Below, one piece after another: positions 41,161 to 49,882 of a stretch of DNA of 64,000 nucleotides. The stretch is from DUQW01 sp050953805 (GTDB taxonomy: Bacteria; Bacillota_I; Bacilli_A; Acholeplasmatales; Acholeplasmataceae), in assembly GCA_050953805.1 (NCBI GenBank), contig JBMNNE010000002.1, positions 124,001-188,000 on the forward strand, written 5' to 3'. Within the stretch, counting starts at the first letter, position 1. Every line of letters starts with the position of its first letter. Made by a program: the position numbers and the translations under genes. The notes under the pieces are model-generated. The model saw only the letters and a list, made by a program, of their open reading frames with translations, made no database searches and had not been told where the DNA came from.

Positions 41161-42325
41161 TTGATTCATCTTTCTTTCTATTAGCTTCCATTTTATTAAG
41201 TTCAGCAATTATTTCCTCATCAGGAACTTGATATTTTTCTTGTTCGGCTTTAATTCTTTCTTCTTTTAATTTTCTCTTTTCTTCTTTTAGTTTTCTTTTA
41301 TATTCTCTACCTTCTAATCCTTTTAAGTAAAGATTGTCAGTAATCGCTAAATCATAATAATATGGTAAATTTTTAACGAAGATATATTTTAAAACTAAAA
41401 ATAAAATTCCACCACCAACGAATAAAATTAGTGAAAGCCAAATATTAACTTTTAAAGTCCCAATATACAAAGGGTCTTGTCTTAATGGTTCAATAATTAC
41501 GCCACGAATAAATCCATAATAAATTAAGTATAATCCTAATGAATCACCAACTTTTAAAACTTTAAATTTTCTAATTACTAATAAAAACACTAAGAAAATA
41601 AAGTTTAAAAAACTTTCATATAAAAATGTTGGGTGATAGGTAATTCCCCGAATTTCCATATTGATTTTCACGAATTTAGGAACTAAATTATGAAAAATCC
41701 AACTATTTTCAACTGCTGGTCCATAAGCTTCTTGATTAATAAAGTTACCCCAACGGCCAATAGTTTGACCAATTAAAAAGCCAATAACTAAGACATCTAA
41801 AAAATACCAGACTCTAGTCTTTTTTATTTTAGCGAAAACAAAAACGGAAATTATCGCTGTAATGATTCCTCCATGAATCGCAAGTCCACCATCAGTTAAA
41901 TCTAAAACATCCATTAAGGTGCGATATGTTGATTGGGAATCAAAAATAACATAATATAATCTCGTTCCTAAAATTGATAGTGGAACAATAACTAATAATC
42001 CATCAGTTAGTGTGTCTCGTGAAATACCGATTTTAGGAAATTCATAATATCCGTAAATTGCGGCAAAGATAATTCCTGTTAAAATAAAAGCGGCATACCA
42101 TTGGACACTAATTGATCCAATTTTAAAAACCTCAGTTTGAGGAATTAATCCTAAACCTCTCGTGGCAATCACAATTAAGATAAATACCCACAACATCATT
42201 AATGGTCCAATTACCACCTCGGGTACTCTCATAATAAATTGTCCAACTTTGGTTTCTTTAAATTGTTCTATTTTTTGTTTAACCTTACAAGGTTTACACT
42301 CTTTTTCACATTTCTTCATCATCAT
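41153..42325 (-). CDS. lgt: Prolipoprotein diacylglyceryl transferase with N- and C-terminal extensions
   Basis: The 390-residue protein is Lgt, which adds diacylglycerol to the lipobox cysteine of lipoproteins at the membrane. It has seven or more TM helices, the signature GRWGNFINQEAYG (~191-203), and ITYHPTFLYES. The length exceeds the usual ~270 because of a Cys-rich cytosolic start (MMMKKCEKECKPCKVK) and a ~50-residue Lys/Glu coiled tail. The first of three ATG codons (42325) sits after AGAGGAGA. Several lipoproteins in this window are its substrates. Confidence 0.93.
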   Translation of the reverse strand: MMMKKCEKECKPCKVKQKIEQFKETKVGQFIMRVPEVVIGPLMMLWVFILIVIATRGLGLIPQTEVFKIGSISVQWYAAFILTGIIFAAIYGYYEFPKIGISRDTLTDGLLVIVPLSILGTRLYYVIFDSQSTYRTLMDVLDLTDGGLAIHGGIITAIISVFVFAKIKKTRVWYFLDVLVIGFLIGQTIGRWGNFINQEAYGPAVENSWIFHNLVPKFVKINMEIRGITYHPTFLYESFLNFIFLVFLLVIRKFKVLKVGDSLGLYLIYYGFIRGVIIEPLRQDPLYIGTLKVNIWLSLILFVGGGILFLVLKYIFVKNLPYYYDLAITDNLYLKGLEGREYKRKLKEEKRKLKEERIKAEQEKYQVPDEEIIAELNKMEANRKKDESND

Positions 42326-43256
42326 ATTCTCCTCTTGCTAGTGATGATACATTTTGGGTAAACGTTACTGCAGCGTTATAACCCATTTGTTTTAATTTTT
42401 CATTGGTTGCGGCACTCTCAACTAAAGTTGCAATGTTTCTTCCTGGCAAAATTGGAATCGTAATTTTTGGAATATCAGTATTAAAATATCGAACAGTTTC
42501 AGTTGAAATTCCTAATCGATCATATTCTTTATCTTTTTGCCAATATTCTAATTCAACAACCATATGGACTCTTTTTCGATCACGATAAGAGCCACTACCA
42601 AACATTGAAATAACATCAACGATTCCAATACCACGAATCTCTAAAAAACGTCTTAAAATCTTGGGTGCTGTCCCAATTAAACTACCAGCTGTTGATTCAT
42701 ATATCTCAACTAAATCATCAGAAACTAAAATATGTCCTCTTTTAATTAATTCAAGAGCCGTTTCACTTTTACCAATACCACTGGCTCCAATAATTAAAGT
42801 TCCCATACCATGGATATCCATTAAAACTCCATGAACACCAATTGTTTCTGATAACTCACGATGTAAATAAACATATAACATTGAGTTAAGTGGTGTCGTA
42901 TTAAGGGTGCTTCTTAAAACTGGGATATCATATTCATTTCCCATTTCTCTAAAAAGATCTAAAACTTTTTCAACTTCTTTATTAACCGGAAAAACAATCG
43001 CTGGAGGTTTTAATTCAAATAACCCGCGAATCATTTTATCTCTTGTCTCTTCATTTTGGCTATCTAAAAAATTAGATTCTTGAACTCCAATAATCATTAA
43101 TCTTTGTGGATCAGAAAATTCAAAATTACCCATGATTTCAAATTGAGGACGACTAATCATCTCGACCTCAACTGAATAGTCAACTCCTTTATGACCACCT
43201 AAAACTTCTAATTCGCAATCTTTAATCAACTTTCTGATTTTTAATGTCTTTTTCAT
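42306..43256 (-). CDS. hprK: HPr kinase/phosphorylase
   Basis: The 316-residue bifunctional enzyme phosphorylates or dephosphorylates Ser46 of HPr to set carbon control. It has the N-terminal lobe (RPQFEIMGNFEF), the H142 region (GVHGVLMDIHG), Walker A GASGIGKS at 157-164, VSDDLVEI, and the HprK signature EIRGIGIVDV at about 217. Standard length. Overlaps the upstream membrane gene by 4 bases and lgt by 20. Confidence 0.96.
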   Translation of the reverse strand: MKKTLKIRKLIKDCELEVLGGHKGVDYSVEVEMISRPQFEIMGNFEFSDPQRLMIIGVQESNFLDSQNEETRDKMIRGLFELKPPAIVFPVNKEVEKVLDLFREMGNEYDIPVLRSTLNTTPLNSMLYVYLHRELSETIGVHGVLMDIHGMGTLIIGASGIGKSETALELIKRGHILVSDDLVEIYESTAGSLIGTAPKILRRFLEIRGIGIVDVISMFGSGSYRDRKRVHMVVELEYWQKDKEYDRLGISTETVRYFNTDIPKITIPILPGRNIATLVESAATNEKLKQMGYNAAVTFTQNVSSLARGEYDDEEM

Positions 43257-43720
43257 AATTCCACCTCTTTAGAAAAATATCTTTGAATTGAATAAAATAT
43301 ATAATTAACACCACTTCTAATTATGCTAAATAATATCACAAATATAAATATGGCAAAAAAACTAGTAAACTGAATCTCTAAGAAAAATACTAATATAAAA
43401 ATTGAAATAAGATTATATGGAAGTAACAGCACTCCTTTAGTTCTTAAAATAGTTTTAAAACTAAAGACATACAATGTATATCTTAATACCAACTCAAAGA
43501 TCGCAAAAAACAATAACATAAAGATCATATGGACATAATTACCGACAATTAATGGATATAATGTATTAGTTAATCCAATAGTCGCCATACCAGCTAAAAC
43601 TGTAATTAATGTCGTTATAATCACATTCAAAAAGACGCTTGCGTGGTTAAAATAACCAATCGCAACCGCAAATTTTATCTTAGCTTCTTTAAATTTTTGT
43701 TTATTCTCACGATTTTCCAT
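43253..43720 (-). CDS. Hypothetical four-TM membrane protein
   Basis: The 155-residue protein has hydrophobic segments at about 27-50, 57-83, 98-118 and 120-140. It heads the hprK-lgt-HAD-trxB-whiA operon, overlapping hprK by 4 bases. The position suggests a phage-holin-like or YvlD-like small membrane protein as seen at some hprK loci, but I cannot confirm a family. Confidence 0.65.
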   Translation of the reverse strand: MENRENKQKFKEAKIKFAVAIGYFNHASVFLNVIITTLITVLAGMATIGLTNTLYPLIVGNYVHMIFMLLFFAIFELVLRYTLYVFSFKTILRTKGVLLLPYNLISIFILVFFLEIQFTSFFAIFIFVILFSIIRSGVNYIFYSIQRYFSKEVEL

Positions 43721-43743
43721 AAATTTACATCTCTAACTATTAT

Positions 43744-43761
43744 AACATATTGAGATATGTT
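43744..43761 (-). promoter_or_regulatory. Promoter region with dyad before the hprK operon
   Basis: A -10 box TATAAT is seen on the minus strand at 43743-43738. Just upstream, AACATAT and ATATGTT form a perfect 7-bp dyad with a 4-base centre (43744-43761). No clear -35 was found, so an activator or other factor may matter. Confidence 0.45.
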
Positions 43762-43771
43762 ATTATTAAGA

Positions 43772-43792
43772 AAAGCCGATGAAGTCGGCTTT
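43772..43792 (-). terminator. Terminator of the glnS-pcrA-ligA-uvrA operon
   Basis: A perfect AAAGCCGA/TCGGCTTT stem with a 5-base loop and a following T-rich run, 4 bases past the uvrA stop codon. Confidence 0.85.
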
Positions 43793-43795
43793 ATT

Positions 43796-46615
43796 TTACT
43801 TTAAAAGTGGTTTTAAATATTGACCAGTATAACTCTCTTTAACTTTAGCAATTTCTTCAGGGGTGCCAGTTGCCACAATCGTGCCACCTTTATCCCCGCC
43901 CTCAGGACCCAAGTCGATAATATAATCAGCCGATTTAATGACATCTAGATTATGTTCAATTATTACCATTGTGGCACCTTCGTCAACAATTGTTTGCAGT
44001 ACTTTTAATAACCGTTTGACATCATCAGTATGAAGTCCAGTAGTTGGTTCATCTAAAATAAAGATTGTTTGTGGAGTAATTCTTTTTTGTAGTTCACTCG
44101 CTAGTTTAACTCTTTGAGCTTCCCCACCAGATAATGTGGGTGCTGGTTGCCCCAATTTAATATAACCTAAACCAACATTTTTCATCGTTAATAACTTACC
44201 ATGAATTTTCCGATGATTTTTGAAAAACTCAACTGCATCATCAACTGTCATTTCTAAAATATCACTAATTGTCTTCCCGCGATATTTAATTTGAAGTGTT
44301 TCGTGATTATATCGTTTACCTTCACACACTTCACATTTAACATAGACATCTGGTAAAAAATGCATCGAAATTCTTTTAACACCATCACCTTGACATGTTT
44401 CACAGCGTCCACCTTTAACATTAAATGAAAATCTCCCCTTTTTATAACCCCTAACTTGAGCTTCTTTAGTTAAAGCGAAGACATCACGAATATCATCAAA
44501 GACTCCGGTATAGGTAACCGGATTACTACGCGGTGTTCTACCAATTGGTGATTGCGAAATTTCAACAACCTTATTAATCAATTCATGGTCATCTAAACTC
44601 TGATGTTTTCCTGGTTTTACTTTACTTTTATAGTATTTTTGTCTTAACCCGTTAAGTAAGATCGTATTAACTAATGTCGACTTTCCGCTTCCGGAAACAC
44701 CACTAACAACCGTTAATAATCCAAGTGGAATATCAACATCTAAATCTTTTAGATTGTTTTCGGCAGCGCCTTTAATATTGATATATGAACCATTTAGTTT
44801 TCTTCTTTTTTTCGGCACTTCAATAAATTCTTTACCGCTTAAATAACGACCAGTAATGCTTTCATTATTGGCCATCACTTCTGCAGGAGTCCCTTGAGCT
44901 ACGATATAGCCCCCAGCATCTCCTGCACCAGGACCAATATCAATTAAATGATCAGCACTTAACATTGTCTCATGATCATGTTCAACTACAATTAAAGTAT
45001 TACCTAAGTCTCGCATTTCTTTTAACGCGTTAATTAGTCTAATATTATCTCGTTGATGAAGTCCAATCGATGGTTCATCTAAAACATATAAAACTCCACT
45101 TAATTTTGATCCAATTTGAGTAGCTAATCTTATTCTTTGAGCTTCTCCACCTGATAAAGTCCCAGCTCTTCTAGATAATGTTAAATAACCAAGTCCAACA
45201 TTTTTTAAGAAAATAAGACGCGTCTTAATTTCTTCTAACGCTAACTTAGCAATTTCCCTTTCAGTTTGAGTTAATTTTAAATTTTCAAAAAATTCTAACG
45301 TCTTATCAACTGAATAAGTGGTTAATTCATAAATATTAGTTCCACCAACTCTAACCGATAGTGCCGCCGGATTGAGTCGTTTACCACCACAAACTTCACA
45401 ATCTATTTCGCGCATAAATCCTTCAAGCCACTCTCTAATCCACTCACTAGTTGTTTCACGGTGTCTTCTTTCTAAATGGTTAATTAATCCCTCAAATTTA
45501 CTAACTCTGCTATGGACTCGACCTGAACTTGAGATTAACATAAAACTAATTTCTTCTTCTGTACCATATAAAAAGATATCTAACTCTTTTTTAGTTAATT
45601 TGGAAACAGGCTTTAAAATATCAATATTATAATGTTTTGCAACTTGTTCTAGTTCTTGAATATTTAAATTATCATCCTCAGTATTTTTATATGGAATAAA
45701 ACCACCATTAACAAGTGGTTTATCTGGAGCTAAAACTAAATCTAAATCCATTTTGAGTTTAACCCCTAGTCCATTACATGACGGACAAGCTCCAAGTGGA
45801 GTATTAAATGAAAAAAGTCTCGTTTCTAACTCCGGTATCACAAATGATTCATCTTCACAAGCATATTTTTCATTAAAAAATCGATAATTATCATTAATTT
45901 TAACGATCGCTTTGCCATCAGCAATCCGAGTCGCTAACTCTAATGATTCATATAATCTCGATTTAATCTCGTCATTTCTAATTAATCTGTCAACAACAAT
46001 AGAAATCGAATGGTTTTTATTACGATCAAGTGCTGGTGCTTCTTCTAATAAATATTCTTCATCATCGATAATAGCACGATTAAATCCATCTTTTAAAAAT
46101 TTTTCAATTAAATTAGCGTGAGTTCCTTTTTGTCTGATTACTACCGGAGCCAAAACAATAATTCTATCTTTTAATTCGCTATTTCCTAAAGTAATATCGG
46201 TCATCTCTTGAATCGTTTGTTTAGTTAGTGGTTTATCAGAATTAGGACAATATGGAACTCCAATTTTAGCATATATCAATCTGTAGAAATCATAAATCTC
46301 AGTAACTGTTCCAACGGTTGATCTAGGATTTTGAGAAGTTGTTCGTTGATCAATGCTAATTGATGGCGACAATCCTTCAATTGCATCAACCTTTGGTTTT
46401 TCAAAACTCCCCAAAAATTGTCTGGCATAAGCACTTAATGATTCAACATATCTTCTTTGTCCCTCTTGATATAGAGTATCAAAGGCTAAAGAGGACTTTC
46501 CGCTTCCGGATAGTCCTGTCATTACTACAAATTGATTTTTAGGTATATCAATATTTATATTTTTTAGATTATTTTCTTTAGCTCCAATAATCCTAATAAT
46601 TTCTTTATTCTTCAT
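43796..46615 (-). CDS. uvrA: Excinuclease ABC subunit UvrA
   Basis: The 939-residue protein has two ABC ATPase halves: Walker A GLSGSGKSSLAFDTLY near 34 and GVSGSGKSTLVNTILL near 635, with LSGGEAQRIRLATQIGS and LSGGEAQRVKLASELQK signatures. It also has paired zinc-finger cysteines (CPSCNGLG, CEVCGGKR, CETCQGDG, CEVCEGKR). It finds bulky DNA lesions for UvrB and UvrC, which are not in this window. The ATG (GGAGA upstream) overlaps the ligA end by 11 bases. Last gene of the repair operon. Confidence 0.97.
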   Translation of the reverse strand: MKNKEIIRIIGAKENNLKNINIDIPKNQFVVMTGLSGSGKSSLAFDTLYQEGQRRYVESLSAYARQFLGSFEKPKVDAIEGLSPSISIDQRTTSQNPRSTVGTVTEIYDFYRLIYAKIGVPYCPNSDKPLTKQTIQEMTDITLGNSELKDRIIVLAPVVIRQKGTHANLIEKFLKDGFNRAIIDDEEYLLEEAPALDRNKNHSISIVVDRLIRNDEIKSRLYESLELATRIADGKAIVKINDNYRFFNEKYACEDESFVIPELETRLFSFNTPLGACPSCNGLGVKLKMDLDLVLAPDKPLVNGGFIPYKNTEDDNLNIQELEQVAKHYNIDILKPVSKLTKKELDIFLYGTEEEISFMLISSSGRVHSRVSKFEGLINHLERRHRETTSEWIREWLEGFMREIDCEVCGGKRLNPAALSVRVGGTNIYELTTYSVDKTLEFFENLKLTQTEREIAKLALEEIKTRLIFLKNVGLGYLTLSRRAGTLSGGEAQRIRLATQIGSKLSGVLYVLDEPSIGLHQRDNIRLINALKEMRDLGNTLIVVEHDHETMLSADHLIDIGPGAGDAGGYIVAQGTPAEVMANNESITGRYLSGKEFIEVPKKRRKLNGSYINIKGAAENNLKDLDVDIPLGLLTVVSGVSGSGKSTLVNTILLNGLRQKYYKSKVKPGKHQSLDDHELINKVVEISQSPIGRTPRSNPVTYTGVFDDIRDVFALTKEAQVRGYKKGRFSFNVKGGRCETCQGDGVKRISMHFLPDVYVKCEVCEGKRYNHETLQIKYRGKTISDILEMTVDDAVEFFKNHRKIHGKLLTMKNVGLGYIKLGQPAPTLSGGEAQRVKLASELQKRITPQTIFILDEPTTGLHTDDVKRLLKVLQTIVDEGATMVIIEHNLDVIKSADYIIDLGPEGGDKGGTIVATGTPEEIAKVKESYTGQYLKPLLK

Positions 46616-48593
46616 TTAAAATCTCCATTAGTTCTTTTTCGGTTATTACTTTTACTTGCAGTTCATTAGCTTTAGTTAGTTTTGATCCAGCAGCTTCACC
46701 AGCAATAACAATGTCTGTTTTTTTACTAACTTGTGATGAAACTTTAGCTCCTAATAGCACTAATTTTTCACTTAGTTCATCCCTTGAAAAGTTTTCTAAT
46801 TTTCCAGTTAAAACAACCGTCTTATTTGAAAAATAATGATCGCTTAATTTTTCCATTTTTTCTTGGGATAAATTAAATCCGTTCTCTTTAAAAAATTTAA
46901 TAACCTCTAAATTATTACTATCTTTAAAATAAGTAATCACACTATTTGCAATGACATCACCAATTTCAAAAATACTAGTTAATTCTTCTTCGGTTGCCCC
47001 GATAATTGTATCAATATCTGATAATTCATCAACAATAATTTGAGCTACTTTTGCTCCAACATTTTTAATTCCTAAACCAAAAAATAACTTTGAAAACGGC
47101 ATTGTTTTGCTGTTTTCAATGGCTTCTAGTAATTTATCAATTGATCTTTTACCAAAACCAGGTAATTTAATTAATTCATTATAATGATTTTTTAAATGAT
47201 AAATATCAACAATATTATTTAAGTATCCTAGACCATGAAAAGTCTCAACAACTTTTTCACCAAGGGTATCTATATTCATTGCATTTCTGCTAGCAAAATG
47301 AATAATTTGATTAATGTTTCGTGATGGACAATTTGGGTTAATACAAAAGTGATCAGCATCACTTTCTTTCTTTTCTAAAACTGAATTACAATCAGGACAA
47401 TTAGTAATCATTTCAAAAGGTTTTTGGGTGTCTCTTTTATCCATATTTACCGAAATTATTTCGGGAATAATTTCTCCAGCTTTCTGCAAGAAAACATAAT
47501 CGCCTTCGCGAATATCTTTATCTTTAATAAATCCTTCGTTATGAAGCGTTGCCCTTGAAACGTTGGAACCACTAACTTCAACTGTCTTTAAATTAGCTAC
47601 TGGGGTAATTACACCAGTTCTTCCAACTTGAAAAGTAATCTTTAATAACTTTGTTTCAACAACTTCAGGACTAAATTTATATGCAATAGCCCATTTGGGA
47701 TGTCTTGCAGTATAACCTAATTCCCTTTGATTATGAAAATCATTGACTTTAACTACAACACCATCAGTTGCATAATTTAAGTTTTTCCTTTTTTCATCAA
47801 AATGGTTAATGTTATTAATCAATTCTTCAAACGTTGTTGAAACTTTAAAGTTTCGGTTAATTTTAAAGCCTAATTCATATAATAAATTTAGGGCTTCGTG
47901 TTGATTTTCAATTGAAAAATCATCGCTATTAGCAATTGTATATAAAAAGATATCTAATCCACGTTTACTAACGATCGATGAATCTAGTTGCCGAATCGTT
48001 CCGCTAGCAGCATTTCTTGGGTTGGCAAATAAAGGTAATCCTTCTTTTTCCCTTTCATGATTGAGTTTTTCAAATTTTTCGTAAGGTAAATAAATTTCAC
48101 CACGTACTGTCGTATTTAATGGTCGTGTTAAAGTTAGCGGTAAACTTTTAATTGTTTTAACATTTTCAGTTACATCTTCACCAATTTGACCGTCACCTCG
48201 AGTTATCGCTTTAACAAAATTACCATTTTCATAAATTAAACTGATAGCTAAGCCATCAATTTTTAATTCTGAGATTAATTCAAAATTATCGATTTCTTTA
48301 CTTATTCGACTATAAAATGCTTCTAACTCTTCAAAGTCAAAGGCATTAGCTAATGATGTCATTGGAATATCGTGGTTAACTTTAACAAAGCGATCTAAAA
48401 CAACTCCCCCAACTCGATCAGTTGGTGAGTTTGGTTGTTTGTATTCTGGATAAGTTAATTCAAGTTCAATTAATTCTTTTAATAACATATCATACTGATA
48501 ATCTGACATCGTTGGATTATCGTAAGTATGATAATCAATATTAGCTTGATTAATTATTTTAATTAGCTCTTTTATTCTTTTTAAAATATCCAC
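46605..48593 (-). CDS. ligA: NAD-dependent DNA ligase
   Basis: The 662-residue ligase seals nicks using NAD+. It has the Ia domain, the adenylation lysine K111 in ELKIDGLA, the OB fold with EGDYVFLQKAGEIIPEI, a four-Cys zinc finger (CPDC...CINPNC), HhH repeats (~510-580) and a C-terminal BRCT domain (TVVLTGKLENFSRDEL). Length is typical. It lies 21 bases after the mini-helicase gene. Confidence 0.97.
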   Translation of the reverse strand: MDILKRIKELIKIINQANIDYHTYDNPTMSDYQYDMLLKELIELELTYPEYKQPNSPTDRVGGVVLDRFVKVNHDIPMTSLANAFDFEELEAFYSRISKEIDNFELISELKIDGLAISLIYENGNFVKAITRGDGQIGEDVTENVKTIKSLPLTLTRPLNTTVRGEIYLPYEKFEKLNHEREKEGLPLFANPRNAASGTIRQLDSSIVSKRGLDIFLYTIANSDDFSIENQHEALNLLYELGFKINRNFKVSTTFEELINNINHFDEKRKNLNYATDGVVVKVNDFHNQRELGYTARHPKWAIAYKFSPEVVETKLLKITFQVGRTGVITPVANLKTVEVSGSNVSRATLHNEGFIKDKDIREGDYVFLQKAGEIIPEIISVNMDKRDTQKPFEMITNCPDCNSVLEKKESDADHFCINPNCPSRNINQIIHFASRNAMNIDTLGEKVVETFHGLGYLNNIVDIYHLKNHYNELIKLPGFGKRSIDKLLEAIENSKTMPFSKLFFGLGIKNVGAKVAQIIVDELSDIDTIIGATEEELTSIFEIGDVIANSVITYFKDSNNLEVIKFFKENGFNLSQEKMEKLSDHYFSNKTVVLTGKLENFSRDELSEKLVLLGAKVSSQVSKKTDIVIAGEAAGSKLTKANELQVKVITEKELMEILNEE

Positions 48594-48614
48594 GTTATCA
48601 CCAGAATTATTATA

Positions 48615-49850
48615 TCATATTCTATATGATATTTTCCTTATTTCGCGGTTCAATTCTACTATAAATCTTGATGGTTTTCTGATGTTGTCAAATTCATCTT
48701 TTTTTGAGTATGTTATAAATAATTGATCCATGGCCCTAGTGATCGCTACAAAAAATAATCTTCTTTCTTCTTCTAGTTCTGAAATCCGATTTTCATATAA
48801 AGAAGGAAACAACCCCTCTTCTAGTCCAATTAGAAAAACTATTTTAAACTCTAACCCCTTGGCCTCATGACATGAAAGCGTAGCTATATTAGGATTAACT
48901 TGAATTAAATAGTTATCTAAATATCTTTTTTTAAATGTGGTTGCACGACTATGATTGCGATAAATTATCGCAATTTCGCTAAGCTGATAGCCACTATTAA
49001 TTAGATATTTTAATTTTCTAATAATAAAATGTGCTTCATCTTCTAAATTATCAAACGAAAAAATGTCGAATACTCCAGGTTCAATTTTATTAGGAATTAA
49101 TTCTTTTTTTATTCGATTACGATTTTTACTAATTGTATAATTAGCTTCATCGATTATCTTGGTTGATGAGCGATAATTGTTTCCTAAAGTAAGTAGGGTT
49201 GCTTTAAAATCGTTTAAATAGGTATCGATAATTTTTGAATTAGCTCCTCTGAATCGATATATTGATTGATCAGGATCACCAACTGCAAATACATAAGTAT
49301 CATTTTTAATTAGCAATTTTAAAATTTGATACTGTAGATTGTTAGTATCTTGAAATTCATCAATAAATATGTATTTAAATTGAAAATTGTTTCGTTGGTA
49401 TCGCTTCAGAAATATCGTCATAATATCATCAAAATCAATTGAGTTACGAATCGTTAAATAATTTTGATATGTGTCAAAAATCAAAGGTGGTTTAGCGCTT
49501 TGTAAAGCGTTTTTATACTTAGAAACCCTCAAAAGTTCACTTTGGGTGAATGGTAAATCTTTAGGGTCAATAATTTGCTTATTAAAGCCATCTTTTAATA
49601 GTTCTTGATAACAAAATCCGTGAAATGTATTGATATTTACCTCATCATTTTCTAATCTTTTTTTCATCTCTTTACTAGCTTTTCTCGTAAAAGTAATTGC
49701 TAAAATATCGTTTGGATCTACACCTTGATTAATTAAATATTTAATCCTTTCAATTACAACTCTGGTCTTACCGCTACCGGCACCTGCTAACAAAAAAATA
49801 AAGCGGTCTTGGGAAGTTACCGCTTTAATTTGCTCATTTGATAATTCCAT
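48615..49850 (-). CDS. Minimal UvrD-like helicase lacking subdomain 2B
   Basis: The 411-residue SF1A helicase keeps every motor motif: AGAGSGKT (22-29), TFTRKASKEM, DEFQDT (164-169), GDPDQSIYRFRGA (~191-203), NYRS (225-228), CHEAKGLEFKIV (~327-338) and EEERRLFFVAITRA. Between IAIIYRNHS (~300) and motif V only about 25 residues remain, where PcrA/UvrD have the ~150-200-residue 2B subdomain. Subdomain 2B restrains helicase activity in UvrD, so this protein may be unregulated or a pure translocase; that is inference. It follows pcrA by 32 bases, suggesting a duplicated and trimmed copy. Confidence 0.88.
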   Translation of the reverse strand: MELSNEQIKAVTSQDRFIFLLAGAGSGKTRVVIERIKYLINQGVDPNDILAITFTRKASKEMKKRLENDEVNINTFHGFCYQELLKDGFNKQIIDPKDLPFTQSELLRVSKYKNALQSAKPPLIFDTYQNYLTIRNSIDFDDIMTIFLKRYQRNNFQFKYIFIDEFQDTNNLQYQILKLLIKNDTYVFAVGDPDQSIYRFRGANSKIIDTYLNDFKATLLTLGNNYRSSTKIIDEANYTISKNRNRIKKELIPNKIEPGVFDIFSFDNLEDEAHFIIRKLKYLINSGYQLSEIAIIYRNHSRATTFKKRYLDNYLIQVNPNIATLSCHEAKGLEFKIVFLIGLEEGLFPSLYENRISELEEERRLFFVAITRAMDQLFITYSKKDEFDNIRKPSRFIVELNREIRKISYRI

Positions 49851-49882
49851 TAATCCACCCCTGTTTTATAGTAGACAATGAT

